A stretch of DNA of 24,053 nucleotides from Negativicutes bacterium (GCA_031292015.1 JARLHY010000018.1:1-24053); one strand, 5' to 3'. Positions 1 through 6,566 are shown, numbered from the stretch's first letter. Notes: generated from the sequence alone by a model not told the origin. Numbers and translations: made by a program.

Positions 1-42
1 CCTTTAAGGGATAGCCCGGTAATCAATGCAGAAGACAGTATC

Positions 43-113
43 ACGCATCTTGAGGTGCGGCCGGGAAGATGCCCTTATAGGGCTTGCCCAAACCGCACCT
101 TGAAGGTGCGGTT
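43..113. repeat. Stacked hairpins at left edge; probable terminator for the Cys-rich peptide gene
   Basis: A perfect hairpin lies at 91-113 (arms AACCGCACC and GGTGCGGTT, loop TTGAA). A second inverted repeat, GCATCTT/AAGATGC, lies just upstream at about 43-71, and GCCCTTATAGGGC is a short palindrome between them. On the minus strand the 91-113 hairpin begins about 20 nt after the stop of the small peptide gene, so it is the likely end of that transcript, but only TTT follows the stem, so the U-tract is poor. It could equally terminate a plus-strand transcript entering from the left, or belong to a structured RNA cut off by the window edge. Confidence 0.45.
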
Positions 114-133
114 GTGATTCTTATGACGATTGC

Positions 134-247
134 TTATTTCTCATCGTTGCAACGAGGGCTGCAGGCGCTTTTATCATGGCATTCGTTTTCGCAGGCTACC
201 CAGAATTCACAGCCTGGGCCAAGACAGTGGGTTGCGCATCCGTACAT
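134..247 (-). CDS. Small cysteine-rich peptide, 37 aa
   Basis: A short ORF with a near-ideal SD: AAAGGAGG is 7 nt before an ATG at 247, and a TTGATT-N17-TATACT promoter sits just upstream. The 37 residues include seven cysteines (4, 8, 13, 19, 23, 29, 33), giving the pattern CX3C-X4-C-X5-CX3C-X5-CX3C, plus two histidines and one tryptophan. It has no signal peptide or membrane segment and is acidic toward the end. I do not recognise the family. The regular CX3C pairs suggest metal or Fe-S binding, a metallothionein-like role, or a modified-peptide precursor, but no radical-SAM partner is adjacent. The six-cysteine SCIFF peptide family is longer and differently spaced. That it is a gene is well supported by promoter, SD and terminator; its function is unknown. 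Confidence 0.72.
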   Translation of the reverse strand: MYGCATHCLGPGCEFWVACENECHDKSACSPRCNDEK

Positions 248-279
248 GTTACACCCTCCTTTGCTTACTTCTTGATTCA

Positions 280-308
280 AGTATAACAAAGGAGATTTAA
301 CAAATCAA
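280..308 (-). promoter_or_regulatory. Sigma-A-type promoter of the Cys-rich peptide gene
   Basis: On the minus strand, TTGATT (303-308) and TATACT (280-285) are separated by exactly 17 nt. Transcription would start near 273, giving a short leader of about 25 nt that contains the SD. The surrounding 250-428 is AT-rich and otherwise featureless. Confidence 0.6.
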
Positions 309-401
309 GTAAATTAGACAAGTTAAATAAATAACATATATATTGTTGCAAAAAGAACTTAATAAAAAACGAAATGTTACGTTATGAACTTTCTTATCTA
401 T

Positions 402-420
402 AAAACAATGATAAATTGTT
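402..420 (-). terminator. Weak terminator-like hairpin after the lactate permease gene
   Basis: On the minus strand, stem AACAAT/ATTGTT with a 5-nt loop is followed by TTAT, 9 nt beyond the permease stop codon. The stem is short and AT-rich, so the call is tentative. No stronger terminator is visible between this gene and 248. Confidence 0.35.
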
Positions 421-428
421 CACATGCT

Positions 429-1967
429 TCATGTCGCAAAAACATAAGTGATGACTCCTAAACCGACAGTGAAGATACCGGCGTATTTTATCATGATATT
501 CAATATATCGCCTTCCTTGCCTGTGAGCCCCGTAGCCACTGCCGCTATGGCGATATTCTGCGGCGATATCAGCTTTCCGATACAGGCGCCACTGGTGTTG
601 GCGGCGGCGATCCAGATCGGGTCAGTACCAATTTGGAGCGCCACATTTTTCTGCAGCAGGCCGAATAAGATGTTGGCGCTGGTGTCGCTGCCGGTAATAA
701 ATGTGCCCAGCATGCCAATCAGGGGTGCAATGGCAGGATAGAACAAGCCGGAAGTATCGGACAGAGCCATCGCAATGAAGCCGATCGTCCCGCTGTAAGC
801 CAATACCTTCGACATACTTACGATGCTTATGACCGTCAGGGCGGTTGTTTGCAGCTGGGAGAGTGTCTCGCCAAGGGTTGTCGCCAGTGTACGGCAGGAA
901 CATCCCTGAATCAAACCGCCGAGTATGGCGGCAAGCATAATCAGTGTGCCGGGGGTCAACAGCCAATCAATCGACAGGGGGGCGCCGCCGGTTCCGCTGT
1001 AAACGACGAAAGTGGTCTTTGCCTGGCTGAGCAGCCCGTTCAGAGGGGGGGACAGTCTGCTTGTGACTAAGGCAAAAAATAACAGGAGCAGATAAGGCGC
1101 CCATATCTTGCATTGACTTGACAGCGGTTCGCGTCCGCCCGCCGCAGCGGCTTCGTATTGCCTGCCGTCCTCGCCCGGAAAGCGCCAGGTTTGGGAACCC
1201 GGCATAAGTTTCACGCAAGCAATGATGGTGGCCAGTGAGAAGACGGAACCGATGATGGCCGGCAGTTCAGGGCCGACATACTTGGCGGTTATGTACTGGG
1301 CGCCGGCAAAACTGAGTCCGGCCAGCAGCGTAGTCAGCCAAACCCCTCTGAAGCCGGCCAGGCTTTTGGTAACCGTAAATACCAATAGAAATGGTACCAA
1401 TATTACAAACGGCGTAAGTTGGGCGGCGGCGGCGAGAGAAAGCGGGAGAACGGGAAGCCCGGTAATTTTGGCCAACATCGTTATCGGAATCCCCACCACG
1501 CCGAAGGCTACTGCGACGGTATTGGCCAGCAGGCAGACAATGGCTGCGAAGAAAGGCTCAAACCCCAGGGCGACGAGAATGGATGCCGGGATGGCGACTG
1601 CCGTCCCGAAACCGGCTACTGACTCGAAGAAGCCACCGAAGCCCCAGGCGATGGCAAGAACCTGAATCCGCCGGTCACCGGATAAATTGGCCATAATATT
1701 CTTTATCCGGGTCATGGCCCCTGATTTTACGCAGATATTATAGGTGTAGAAGGCTGCGAAAATTACCCACAAAATAGGCACAAACGCCAGTATGGCTCCT
1801 TCCAGCGCGGCCTCAAAGGCAAGATTGTAGGGCATTTGCAAAAAAGATACGCAAATGGCGATACTGAGAAACAGGCCGAGGGTACAGGCCTGATGGGCTG
1901 CCAGTCTAAAATAACCCAAACTGATAAACAGCCAAACAATGGGAAGCAGGGCAAATGACAACGCCAT
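429..1967 (-). CDS. lctP: L-lactate permease family transporter (LctP/LldP type)
   Basis: A 512-residue integral membrane protein of the lactate permease family (TC 2.A.14), which normally imports L-lactate or glycolate with protons. About a dozen hydrophobic segments are evident. Family-like stretches include GGFFESVAGFGTAVAIPASI near residues 110-130 and a C-terminal SPQNIAIAAVATGLTGKEGD. Length is usual for the family. The ATG at 1967 has no SD of its own; the good SD upstream belongs to a 14-codon ORF that stops one sense codon before this ATG in the same frame, so expression may depend on reinitiation. No lactate dehydrogenase genes are adjacent. Family assignment is strong; exact substrate is inferred. 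Confidence 0.9.
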   Translation of the reverse strand: MALSFALLPIVWLFISLGYFRLAAHQACTLGLFLSIAICVSFLQMPYNLAFEAALEGAILAFVPILWVIFAAFYTYNICVKSGAMTRIKNIMANLSGDRRIQVLAIAWGFGGFFESVAGFGTAVAIPASILVALGFEPFFAAIVCLLANTVAVAFGVVGIPITMLAKITGLPVLPLSLAAAAQLTPFVILVPFLLVFTVTKSLAGFRGVWLTTLLAGLSFAGAQYITAKYVGPELPAIIGSVFSLATIIACVKLMPGSQTWRFPGEDGRQYEAAAAGGREPLSSQCKIWAPYLLLLFFALVTSRLSPPLNGLLSQAKTTFVVYSGTGGAPLSIDWLLTPGTLIMLAAILGGLIQGCSCRTLATTLGETLSQLQTTALTVISIVSMSKVLAYSGTIGFIAMALSDTSGLFYPAIAPLIGMLGTFITGSDTSANILFGLLQKNVALQIGTDPIWIAAANTSGACIGKLISPQNIAIAAVATGLTGKEGDILNIMIKYAGIFTVGLGVITYVFAT

Positions 1968-1970
1968 CGA

Positions 1971-2015
1971 TTACTGTTCAACTAACTGGACGGAAGGGCA
2001 AATTACGTGTCGCAT
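1971..2015 (-). CDS. 14-codon upstream ORF in the lactate permease leader
   Basis: AAGGAG (2023-2028) is 7 nt before an ATG at 2015. The ORF encodes MRHVICPSVQLVEQ and ends in TAA, followed by one codon (TCG) and then the permease ATG in the same frame. This could be a coupling or attenuation peptide, or the remains of a longer permease N-terminus cut by a nonsense mutation. Lactate permeases commonly begin close to the first membrane helix, as MALSF does here, so the upstream ORF reading is favoured. It has no amino-acid run typical of amino-acid attenuators. Confidence 0.45.
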   Translation of the reverse strand: MRHVICPSVQLVEQ

Positions 2016-2199
2016 ACAGTTACTCCTTATCGAAATTTGAATAGTAATACTTGGGAATAAGTATAAGGCAGTTTATCGCCGCAATAAAATACATAATAGC
2101 TATGAATTCCATTCTTGAAAATTATATAAAGGGAAAAAATGTAATAGCCTGCTGGCCGCACATACTAATTAAACCGTTGAAGTGACAGTCAAACAGAGC

Positions 2200-2230
2200 A
2201 AAAAAAAAAAAAGACGGCTTGCCGTCTTTT
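2200..2230 (-). terminator. Rho-independent terminator, strong on the minus strand
   Basis: Stem AAAAGACGGC/GCCGTCTTTT (2209-2218 and 2221-2230) with a 2-nt loop. On the minus strand it is followed by at least twelve U residues (the A-run starting near 2200). It would end a transcript coming from the 2231-3019 region, probably that of the HesB-like gene. It has a modest U-tract in the plus direction too. Confidence 0.7.
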
Positions 2231-2683
2231 CAGCTTGTCGACAAAGTAAGGGAAATGGGAGGGGAATGTTGAACTCAAGCCAGCAAAGGTGTCCGACGGC
2301 GTAGAGGAGGATTCTAGGCGCTGTTGGCGTAGTCGGCAAGCTCGCCGCACGCGCGGTCAAGGATGACCGCGCGAGGAGCCCCTGCGCATGGATGCGCATG
2401 GGCTCCGGTGCTCGCGGGGCGCAGCCGCAAGCCATACAGCGCTTTAATCCGGAACTCCGTCGACCGGCACTTTTGCGGTGGAAGGCGGGAAAAGCACAGA
2501 TGAGAGAGAAAGGCATCGTTGATAACGGCTGTGGTCATTAGTGAAACTGGCCTCGGGAAATTCCCCAAGGCTTAGTTGAACTTATCCAAGTATGTGGGCG
2601 AGTCCTGCTGCGGAAAATCCGTTCTCGGCCTGCCTCACAGCTTAAAAAGGAGTTTTTTCAACATCCTGAAAGGCCGATGCCGT
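2231..2683. other. Structured non-coding stretch, probable dispersed repeat
   Basis: About 450 bp without a credible gene. It contains a perfect 10-bp hairpin at 2350-2373 (CGCGCGGTCA / TGACCGCGCG) and a long hairpin at 2375-2406 (GGAGCCC-C-TGCGCAT, loop GG, ATGCGCA-T-GGGCTCC), the two separated by one base. Several overlapping short ORFs on both strands lack SD sites, are rich in Arg/Cys/Ser and follow the palindromes, so I treat them as spurious. The structure density resembles an intergenic repeat or a structured RNA. No U-rich terminator is present inside it except the one at 2200-2230. Confidence 0.4.
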
Positions 2684-3019
2684 TCATTCATCAAAAACCG
2701 GGGTCGCTTTCGCGCCTTCCAGCTCCAGCCATTCCCAGCACAGCAGTCGTTTCAGGCCAAGGAAGATTTTCCGATAGCCGGTTTTCATCCGCAGCTGCGG
2801 GTGATAATAAATGGTCACTCCGTTCGCCTGATTGGCCAGAAAGAGGGTATCAGGTTCGTTCGTCGCAGGCCTGACCTCGATTTTCGGCACATAACAGCCG
2901 ATGAGCCGCTTGCCTGATCCGATCGCGCCGCTGAAGGAATACTCCATTTTCAGATCGATAACCGCGCAGGCGTCCCGCAGCCACAGATAGGTCGCCGCGT
3001 CGTCGCTGAGTTCGAACAT
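2684..3019 (-). CDS. Small HesB/IscA-like fold protein, hypothetical
   Basis: A 111-residue soluble protein. The order of elements (an N-terminal helix SDDAATYLWLRD, a strand AVIDLKM, a glycine-rich segment, a single Cys in LIGCYVPKIEV, then NGVTIYYHPQL and a C-terminal strand LLCWEWLELEG) resembles small HesB/IscA-like proteins, including the CC/Se-motif relatives, but the paired cysteines or CGC motif used to carry Fe-S clusters are missing. The start at 3019 is supported by AGGTGA about 7 nt upstream. A 13-bp hairpin (3052-3086) lies 33 nt before the start. It stands alone, with terminators on both sides (2200-2230 and 3106-3153). Family placement is tentative; that it is a gene is fairly likely. 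Confidence 0.6.
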   Translation of the reverse strand: MFELSDDAATYLWLRDACAVIDLKMEYSFSGAIGSGKRLIGCYVPKIEVRPATNEPDTLFLANQANGVTIYYHPQLRMKTGYRKIFLGLKRLLCWEWLELEGAKATPVFDE

Positions 3020-3051
3020 ATCCTTTCACCTGCCTTTCAGCCCTAGTATTG

Positions 3052-3086
3052 ACCAAACCCCGGCAACCCATCAGCCGGGGTTTGGT
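3052..3086. repeat. 13-bp perfect hairpin upstream of the HesB-like gene
   Basis: Arms ACCAAACCCCGGC (3052-3064) and GCCGGGGTTTGGT (3074-3086) with a 9-nt loop. There is no U-tract in either direction, so it is not a canonical terminator. Its position between an upstream terminator and the HesB-like start suggests an operator or a 5'UTR structure. Confidence 0.45.
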
Positions 3087-3105
3087 GTGCGCAGAAAAGG
3101 CAGCT

Positions 3106-3153
3106 AAAAAAAACACGGACCGGCTTGATGGTTTCATCTGGCCGGCCCCGTGT
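3106..3153 (-). terminator. Rho-independent terminator of the magnesium operon
   Basis: On the minus strand, an imperfect GC stem (ACACGG plus GCCGGC, closing with GCCGG and CCGTGT) is followed by eight U residues. It begins about 33 nt after the stop of the Nramp-family gene. Confidence 0.75.
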
Positions 3154-3186
3154 CGATTGTTTAGTTTCGGTTTATTGCCCAGCGTA

Positions 3187-4455
3187 TCAGATGCCCAGGA
3201 AATCCATCAGCGAGCCGATGAAATCGGGCGCCAGGGTGGAGATGAGCAGGAGCGCGGTCAGGATAATCAGGGTGATGGTGAAAACCCAGGTGACGATGCT
3301 GTACCAGCGCGGGTTGACGAAGTTGCCCATGATCGTCCTGTTGTTGGCGATAAGCACCATGAACACCAGAATCGGCGGCAGCAGGACGCCGTTGACCACC
3401 TGGGAAGTCAGCATGATATGGTACAGCGAGGCTCCCGGCAGCAATACCAGGCCCGCTCCCAGCACGATCAGCAGGGTGTACAGTCCGAAGAAAACCGGCG
3501 CTTCCTCCCGGGTTTTGCTGACTCCGTGTTCAAACCCGAAGGCTTCGCAGACGGCGTAGGCGGTGCTCAGCGGCAGGATAAACGCCGCCAGCATCGAGGC
3601 TCCCAACAGGCCGAAGGAAAACAGCATGCTGGCATATTTCCCGGCCAGCGGCGCCAGCGCGACAGCCGCATCCCCGGCGGTGTCGATGGAAATATTGTTG
3701 GCATAAAGGGTAGCCGCGGTGGTCACGATGATAAAGAAGGCGATCAGCCAGGTGAAAAACGCGCCGATCATGACGTCCCAGAAGGTGTAGCGGTAGTCTT
3801 TGGCGGTGATGCCCTTGTCGACCACCGACGCCTGCACATAAAACTGGCCCCAGGGAGTGATGGTGGTACCGATGACCCCGATGGCCATCGTCAGAAACTC
3901 GGCGTCACGGGCGAAGCTCGGGACCACCGACGCCACCAGCACCTGTTCCCAGGGCGGATTGATGATGACACCGGAGATGATATAGCTCACAAAAGTGACG
4001 CACAGTGCCAGAAATACCTTTTCGATCCGGTCGTAGCTGGCCTTGAGCACCAGCCACCAGATCACTACCGCCACAAGCGGCACCGACAGGTATTTGCTGA
4101 CCCCGAAGATCTCGAAGCTGGTGGCGATGCCGGAGAACTCCGAGGCGGTGGTGCCGACATTGGCGATTAGTAAAACAATCATGGCAAAGAACGTCCATTT
4201 TACGCCGAACAGTTCCCGGATCAGATCCGATAAACCGCGGCCGGTGACCGCGCCGGTCCGGGCCGAGATTTCCTGGGCCACAGCCAGGGAAATGCTGGCC
4301 ACCAGCAGGGTGAAGAGCAGCCCGTACCCGTATTTGGCGCCGGCCGCAGCGTAAGTGGCGATTCCGCCGGCGTCGTTGTCGGCGAACGCGGTGACGATTC
4401 CGGGGCCCATGATGGCAAAAAACAGTCCTAAACGGGTCCGAGCGTTTTTCAGCAT
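3187..4455 (-). CDS. Nramp-family divalent metal transporter, probably a Mg2+-type Nramp (NRMT)
   Basis: A 422-residue membrane protein of the Nramp/SLC11 family with about 11 membrane helices. In helix 1 the classical DPGN metal motif is replaced by DNDAGG (residues 26-31). In helix 6 the classical Met-Pro-His is replaced by TITPWGQFY (about 198-206), so the soft-metal-selecting methionine is absent. Such changes are known from Nramp-related magnesium transporters, which carry Mg2+ or Mn2+ and discriminate poorly. The start codon lies 3 nt after the stop of the MgtE-like gene, with a GGGGG-type SD inside that gene's end, so the two are probably translationally coupled. The M-box upstream of the operon independently supports magnesium. 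The alternative is Mn2+ import (MntH), less likely given the motifs. Confidence 0.85.
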   Translation of the reverse strand: MLKNARTRLGLFFAIMGPGIVTAFADNDAGGIATYAAAGAKYGYGLLFTLLVASISLAVAQEISARTGAVTGRGLSDLIRELFGVKWTFFAMIVLLIANVGTTASEFSGIATSFEIFGVSKYLSVPLVAVVIWWLVLKASYDRIEKVFLALCVTFVSYIISGVIINPPWEQVLVASVVPSFARDAEFLTMAIGVIGTTITPWGQFYVQASVVDKGITAKDYRYTFWDVMIGAFFTWLIAFFIIVTTAATLYANNISIDTAGDAAVALAPLAGKYASMLFSFGLLGASMLAAFILPLSTAYAVCEAFGFEHGVSKTREEAPVFFGLYTLLIVLGAGLVLLPGASLYHIMLTSQVVNGVLLPPILVFMVLIANNRTIMGNFVNPRWYSIVTWVFTITLIILTALLLISTLAPDFIGSLMDFLGI

Positions 4456-4458
4456 TTT

Positions 4459-5745
4459 TTAGCGCCCCCTTCCGGCTTTCTTGTTGCCGATGAACAGGGA
4501 GTAGATGTCCATTTTCCGTTCCGGCACCATGACATAGAGAATATCGTCGACAGTCACGATCCCCAGCATGACATTATTCTCGTCAACCACCGGCACGGCC
4601 AGCAGGCTGTACTTCTTGATGATCTCGGTAACTTCGTCGTAATTGTCGAACTCGCCCGCCATCGCCACTTTGGTATGCATGATCTCCCGCAGCAGCGTCT
4701 GCGGCGCGGCGATAATCAGCTCGCGCAGCGAGAGCACGCCTGTCAGGCGCTCCTCGTCGTCAACGACGTACAGGTAGTAGATGGTCTCTGCTTCGGCGGC
4801 TTCTTCCCGCAGTTGGTTGATGGCCTGCTCGACGGTAATGCTGGCCGAGAAAGTCAGGAATTCGGTCGTCATGAGCGCTCCGGCGGTGCCTTCCTCATAT
4901 TGCATGAGTTCGCGGACTTCGTCGGCGTCATCCGCTTCCATCAGCTTCAAGAGGCCTTCGGATTTCTCGGTGGACAGTTCGCCCAGGATGTCGGCGACTT
5001 CGTCCGGCGGCATATCTTCCAGAATATCGGATGCATGATGTTCGTCGATTTGCTCGATGATTTCGACCTGAGTCTCCAGGTCCACCTCGCTCAGTGCGTC
5101 CCCGGCCAGCTCGCTGTCCAGGTTGCGCATGAAATCGACCCGCTCTTTGTAGCCCATTTCTTCCAACAGTTCGGCGATGTCCGCCGGGTGGAGCTCGCTA
5201 AGCTGCTGTTTGCTGCGGCTTAGCTGCAGGGCCGAATTCCAGCTTTCCAGCGGCTTGATGTACTGCCAGCTTAAGAGATTTTCCTTGAGGTTTTTGACCA
5301 AAAACTCCAGGCCGAGACGGCGAAACAGGCCGCGCAGGCCGATGTCCACGGCCGCCAGTACCATCAGCGGACCGCCTTCCTGATGAATGAGGGACAGGGT
5401 GATATCGTTGACCCGCACCATCCTGGTGCCTTTCAGGTCGATGATCTGTTTATCAAGCAGCCACTTGCTGATATAGATAGCGCTTTCTTCCAGCGCAACA
5501 GTCTGATCCCAGGAAAACTGCTGCGCCAGGGTCACGCTGTTTTCGTCAAAGGACTGGATCCGGTCGATAGGAATGAGGCTGTGGACTTTTTTGGCATATT
5601 TTATCCCCACCACCTGGGGGAAAGAGCTTTCCCAGCGGACCGCCATATCCTTGATACGGCCGACCATGCGGCCGCCCGCATCGTAAATGGGCCTGCCAAG
5701 CAGCCGGCTGAAGTAGAACTCGCGGGTCAGAGTCATTTGGGCCAT
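4459..5745 (-). CDS. Soluble MgtE-like sensor: PRC-barrel, MgtE_N and paired CBS domains, no channel
   Basis: A 428-residue cytoplasmic protein. Visible modules: PRC-barrel-like region at about 10-70 (LGRPIYDAGGRMVGRIKDM), a second PRC-like stretch at about 95-165, an acidic MgtE N-terminal superhelix at about 183-285 (SELHPADIAELLEEM, ILEDMPPDEVADIL), and two CBS motifs at about 290-415. In true MgtE channels these cytosolic domains sense Mg2+ and gate a five-helix pore; here the pore is absent and an Nramp transporter gene follows at once. I infer that it regulates that transporter. A TTG at 5751 is also possible, but ATG 5745 has the better spacing (8 nt) from GAGGAGG. The start codon lies in the arm of a 13-bp inverted repeat whose loop contains the SD. 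Confidence 0.85.
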   Translation of the reverse strand: MAQMTLTREFYFSRLLGRPIYDAGGRMVGRIKDMAVRWESSFPQVVGIKYAKKVHSLIPIDRIQSFDENSVTLAQQFSWDQTVALEESAIYISKWLLDKQIIDLKGTRMVRVNDITLSLIHQEGGPLMVLAAVDIGLRGLFRRLGLEFLVKNLKENLLSWQYIKPLESWNSALQLSRSKQQLSELHPADIAELLEEMGYKERVDFMRNLDSELAGDALSEVDLETQVEIIEQIDEHHASDILEDMPPDEVADILGELSTEKSEGLLKLMEADDADEVRELMQYEEGTAGALMTTEFLTFSASITVEQAINQLREEAAEAETIYYLYVVDDEERLTGVLSLRELIIAAPQTLLREIMHTKVAMAGEFDNYDEVTEIIKKYSLLAVPVVDENNVMLGIVTVDDILYVMVPERKMDIYSLFIGNKKAGRGR

Positions 5746-5791
5746 GAGCAATTCCTCCTCTGGTTATTATTGTGCGCCGAATTGCTCATGG
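5742..5791 (-). promoter_or_regulatory. 13-bp inverted repeat enclosing the SD and start codon of the MgtE-like gene
   Basis: Minus strand: left arm CCATGAGCAATTC (5791-5779), 24-nt loop containing GAGGAG, right arm GAATTGCTCATGG (5754-5742) carrying the ATG start. Pairing is perfect. In mRNA this would bury the start codon in a stem. Translation of the upstream 31-codon ORF, which reads through the left arm and stops in the loop, would open it. Confidence 0.6.
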
Positions 5792-5862
5792 AATCCGGGG
5801 AGGTTACAGAACAACCGGCGACCGATGACAGGTATCGACATTATAAGAGGCCCCTCGTCCAT
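5767..5862 (-). CDS. Putative 31-codon leader ORF between the M-box and the MgtE-like gene
   Basis: AAGGTGG (5870-5876) is 7 nt before an ATG at 5862. The ORF runs 31 codons through the left arm of the start-codon hairpin and ends in two consecutive TAA codons in the loop, 21 nt before the MgtE-like ATG and in the same frame. The peptide has no obvious domain (begins MDEGPLIMSIPVIGRR). It may serve only to open the hairpin by translation. Its magnesium connection is inferred from position. It may also be a chance ORF. Confidence 0.4.
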   Translation of the reverse strand: MDEGPLIMSIPVIGRRLFCNLPGFHEQFGAQ

Positions 5863-5993
5863 ATAACCACCACCTTAGCGTAATATAGTATTCTGCCGGA
5901 CCGTGGTCTTGACACTGCCGGCAGCCGGAAGCTGCAAAAAGTTCGTTGCCGCATGACCGCCGCCGATCTTTAGAAAAACTGTCGGCGGGGGGT

Positions 5994-6028
5994 AAAAAAA
6001 GATAGACCTTCAACAGGAAGGTCTATCT
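5994..6028 (-). terminator. Expression-platform terminator of the M-box riboswitch
   Basis: Perfect 12-bp stem AGATAGACCTTC / GAAGGTCTATCT with a 5-nt loop, followed on the minus strand by a run of seven U. It lies directly after the M-box aptamer and about 250 nt before the MgtE-like start, so it acts as the regulated terminator. Confidence 0.85.
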
Positions 6029-6029
6029 T

Positions 6030-6205
6030 GCAGACACGCGGCATTACCTTCCCCACTCGTTGAGTTTTGGCACTGCATAACGTAGAGTCACACTCACCTC
6101 AGCCACCTTAAGTAAAACCTTACTCCGGTAATACCTGTTCTACCCATTGGCGTCTCTCGACGTTTCCGGGCAGTGGCCTGTGTTTATGCAGGAGCCTCAC
6201 CTAAC
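6030..6205 (-). ncRNA. M-box (ykoK) magnesium riboswitch
   Basis: The minus strand starts with the M-box hallmark GTTAGGTGAGGCTCC (6205-6191). It continues with ACTGCCCGGAAACGTCGAGA, the ACCGGAGTAAGG segment and the AAGGTGGCTGAGGTGA region, then a 3' portion with ATGCAGTGCC. Order and spacing match the M-box class, which folds with several Mg2+ ions and favours the downstream terminator when Mg2+ is plentiful. It precedes the MgtE-like/Nramp operon, so transcription should rise when Mg2+ is scarce. The exact 3' aptamer boundary is approximate. Confidence 0.92.
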
Positions 6206-6239
6206 AGAGAAAATGTATTCAGTTTGTTTTCCAAGTAGA

Positions 6240-6268
6240 AGTTTAGCACTGTTATAAGGAAAAATCAA
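6240..6268 (-). promoter_or_regulatory. Promoter of the M-box operon
   Basis: Minus strand TTGATT (6263-6268), 17-nt spacer, TAAACT (6240-6245). Start would be near 6233, about 28 nt ahead of the M-box core. Confidence 0.5.
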
Positions 6269-6287
6269 GCGTAATACAGCAAAAATT

Positions 6288-6309
6288 AACCTAATTTTAA
6301 AACTAGGTT
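6288..6309. terminator. Weak AT-rich hairpin, possible terminator after pyruvate carboxylase
   Basis: Stem AACCTA/TAGGTT around an AT-rich loop, followed on the minus strand by AATTTTT. It is the only U-rich candidate terminator between the pyc stop (6567) and the Mg-operon promoter. Confidence 0.3.
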
Positions 6310-6417
6310 GATCTTGCTGGTTCTACGTCGCTGCAGCTGAATCAATCGTCGATTATAGAATGGAAAAACCCATTGCGAGACACAGTTCAGAACGTCAGAA
6401 CCCCCCGGATGCACGGC

Positions 6418-6496
6418 GGCCCCGCAAACCCGGCATCGCGCGCATCATATACGCTGGCAATCGGGTGTGCGGGGCCAAGTGCGCAGTTCTTGCGCT
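6418..6496. repeat. Dispersed structured repeat, copy 1
   Basis: A 15-nt inverted repeat (6418-6432 and 6462-6476, 14 of 15 pairing) is followed by a 25-nt segment (6472-6496) that recurs exactly at 13325-13349. In both copies the 25-mer follows a hairpin of about 60 nt whose loop-side sequence ends in ACGCT(G/A)GCAAT. The same order in two places identifies a repeat family. It sits in the gap between pyc and the Mg-operon promoter. Confidence 0.6.
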
Positions 6497-6505
6497 GCGG
6501 CGATT

Positions 6506-6559
6506 AGACCTGCAGCCAGCCTCTTGCGGGTAAAAGCAGGCGGGGCTGGAGCGCGGTCT
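6506..6559. repeat. Long imperfect hairpin after pyruvate carboxylase
   Basis: AGACC ... CCAGCC pairs with GGCTGG ... GGTCT; it ends 7 nt beyond the pyc stop codon on the minus strand. There is no U-tract, so it is either a 3' mRNA-stabilising stem or part of the neighbouring repeat. Confidence 0.4.
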
Positions 6560-6566
6560 GGGGGTG

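Noticed and set aside
84..275. 63-residue plus-strand ORF at the left edge
   Set aside because: It is the antisense of the Cys-rich peptide gene, which has the SD and promoter on the other strand.
2169..2568. Two overlapping minus-strand ORFs of 115 and 84 residues, and a plus-strand ORF from 2576
   Set aside because: No SD; they follow palindromic DNA and cross the terminator or each other. Treated as repeat-derived.
3049..4170. 373-residue plus-strand ORF opposite the Nramp gene
   Set aside because: No SD, low-complexity Gln/Asp/Arg/His-rich composition, and it mirrors the GC-rich codons of the minus-strand transporter.
5804..6013. 69-residue ORF inside the Mg-operon leader
   Set aside because: It runs through the riboswitch terminator hairpin and has no SD; the 31-codon ORF at 5767-5862 in another frame is better supported.
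6030..6205. The 6030-6205 element as another riboswitch class
   Set aside because: The GTTAGGTGAGGCTCC start and downstream order match the M-box, and the genes are magnesium related.
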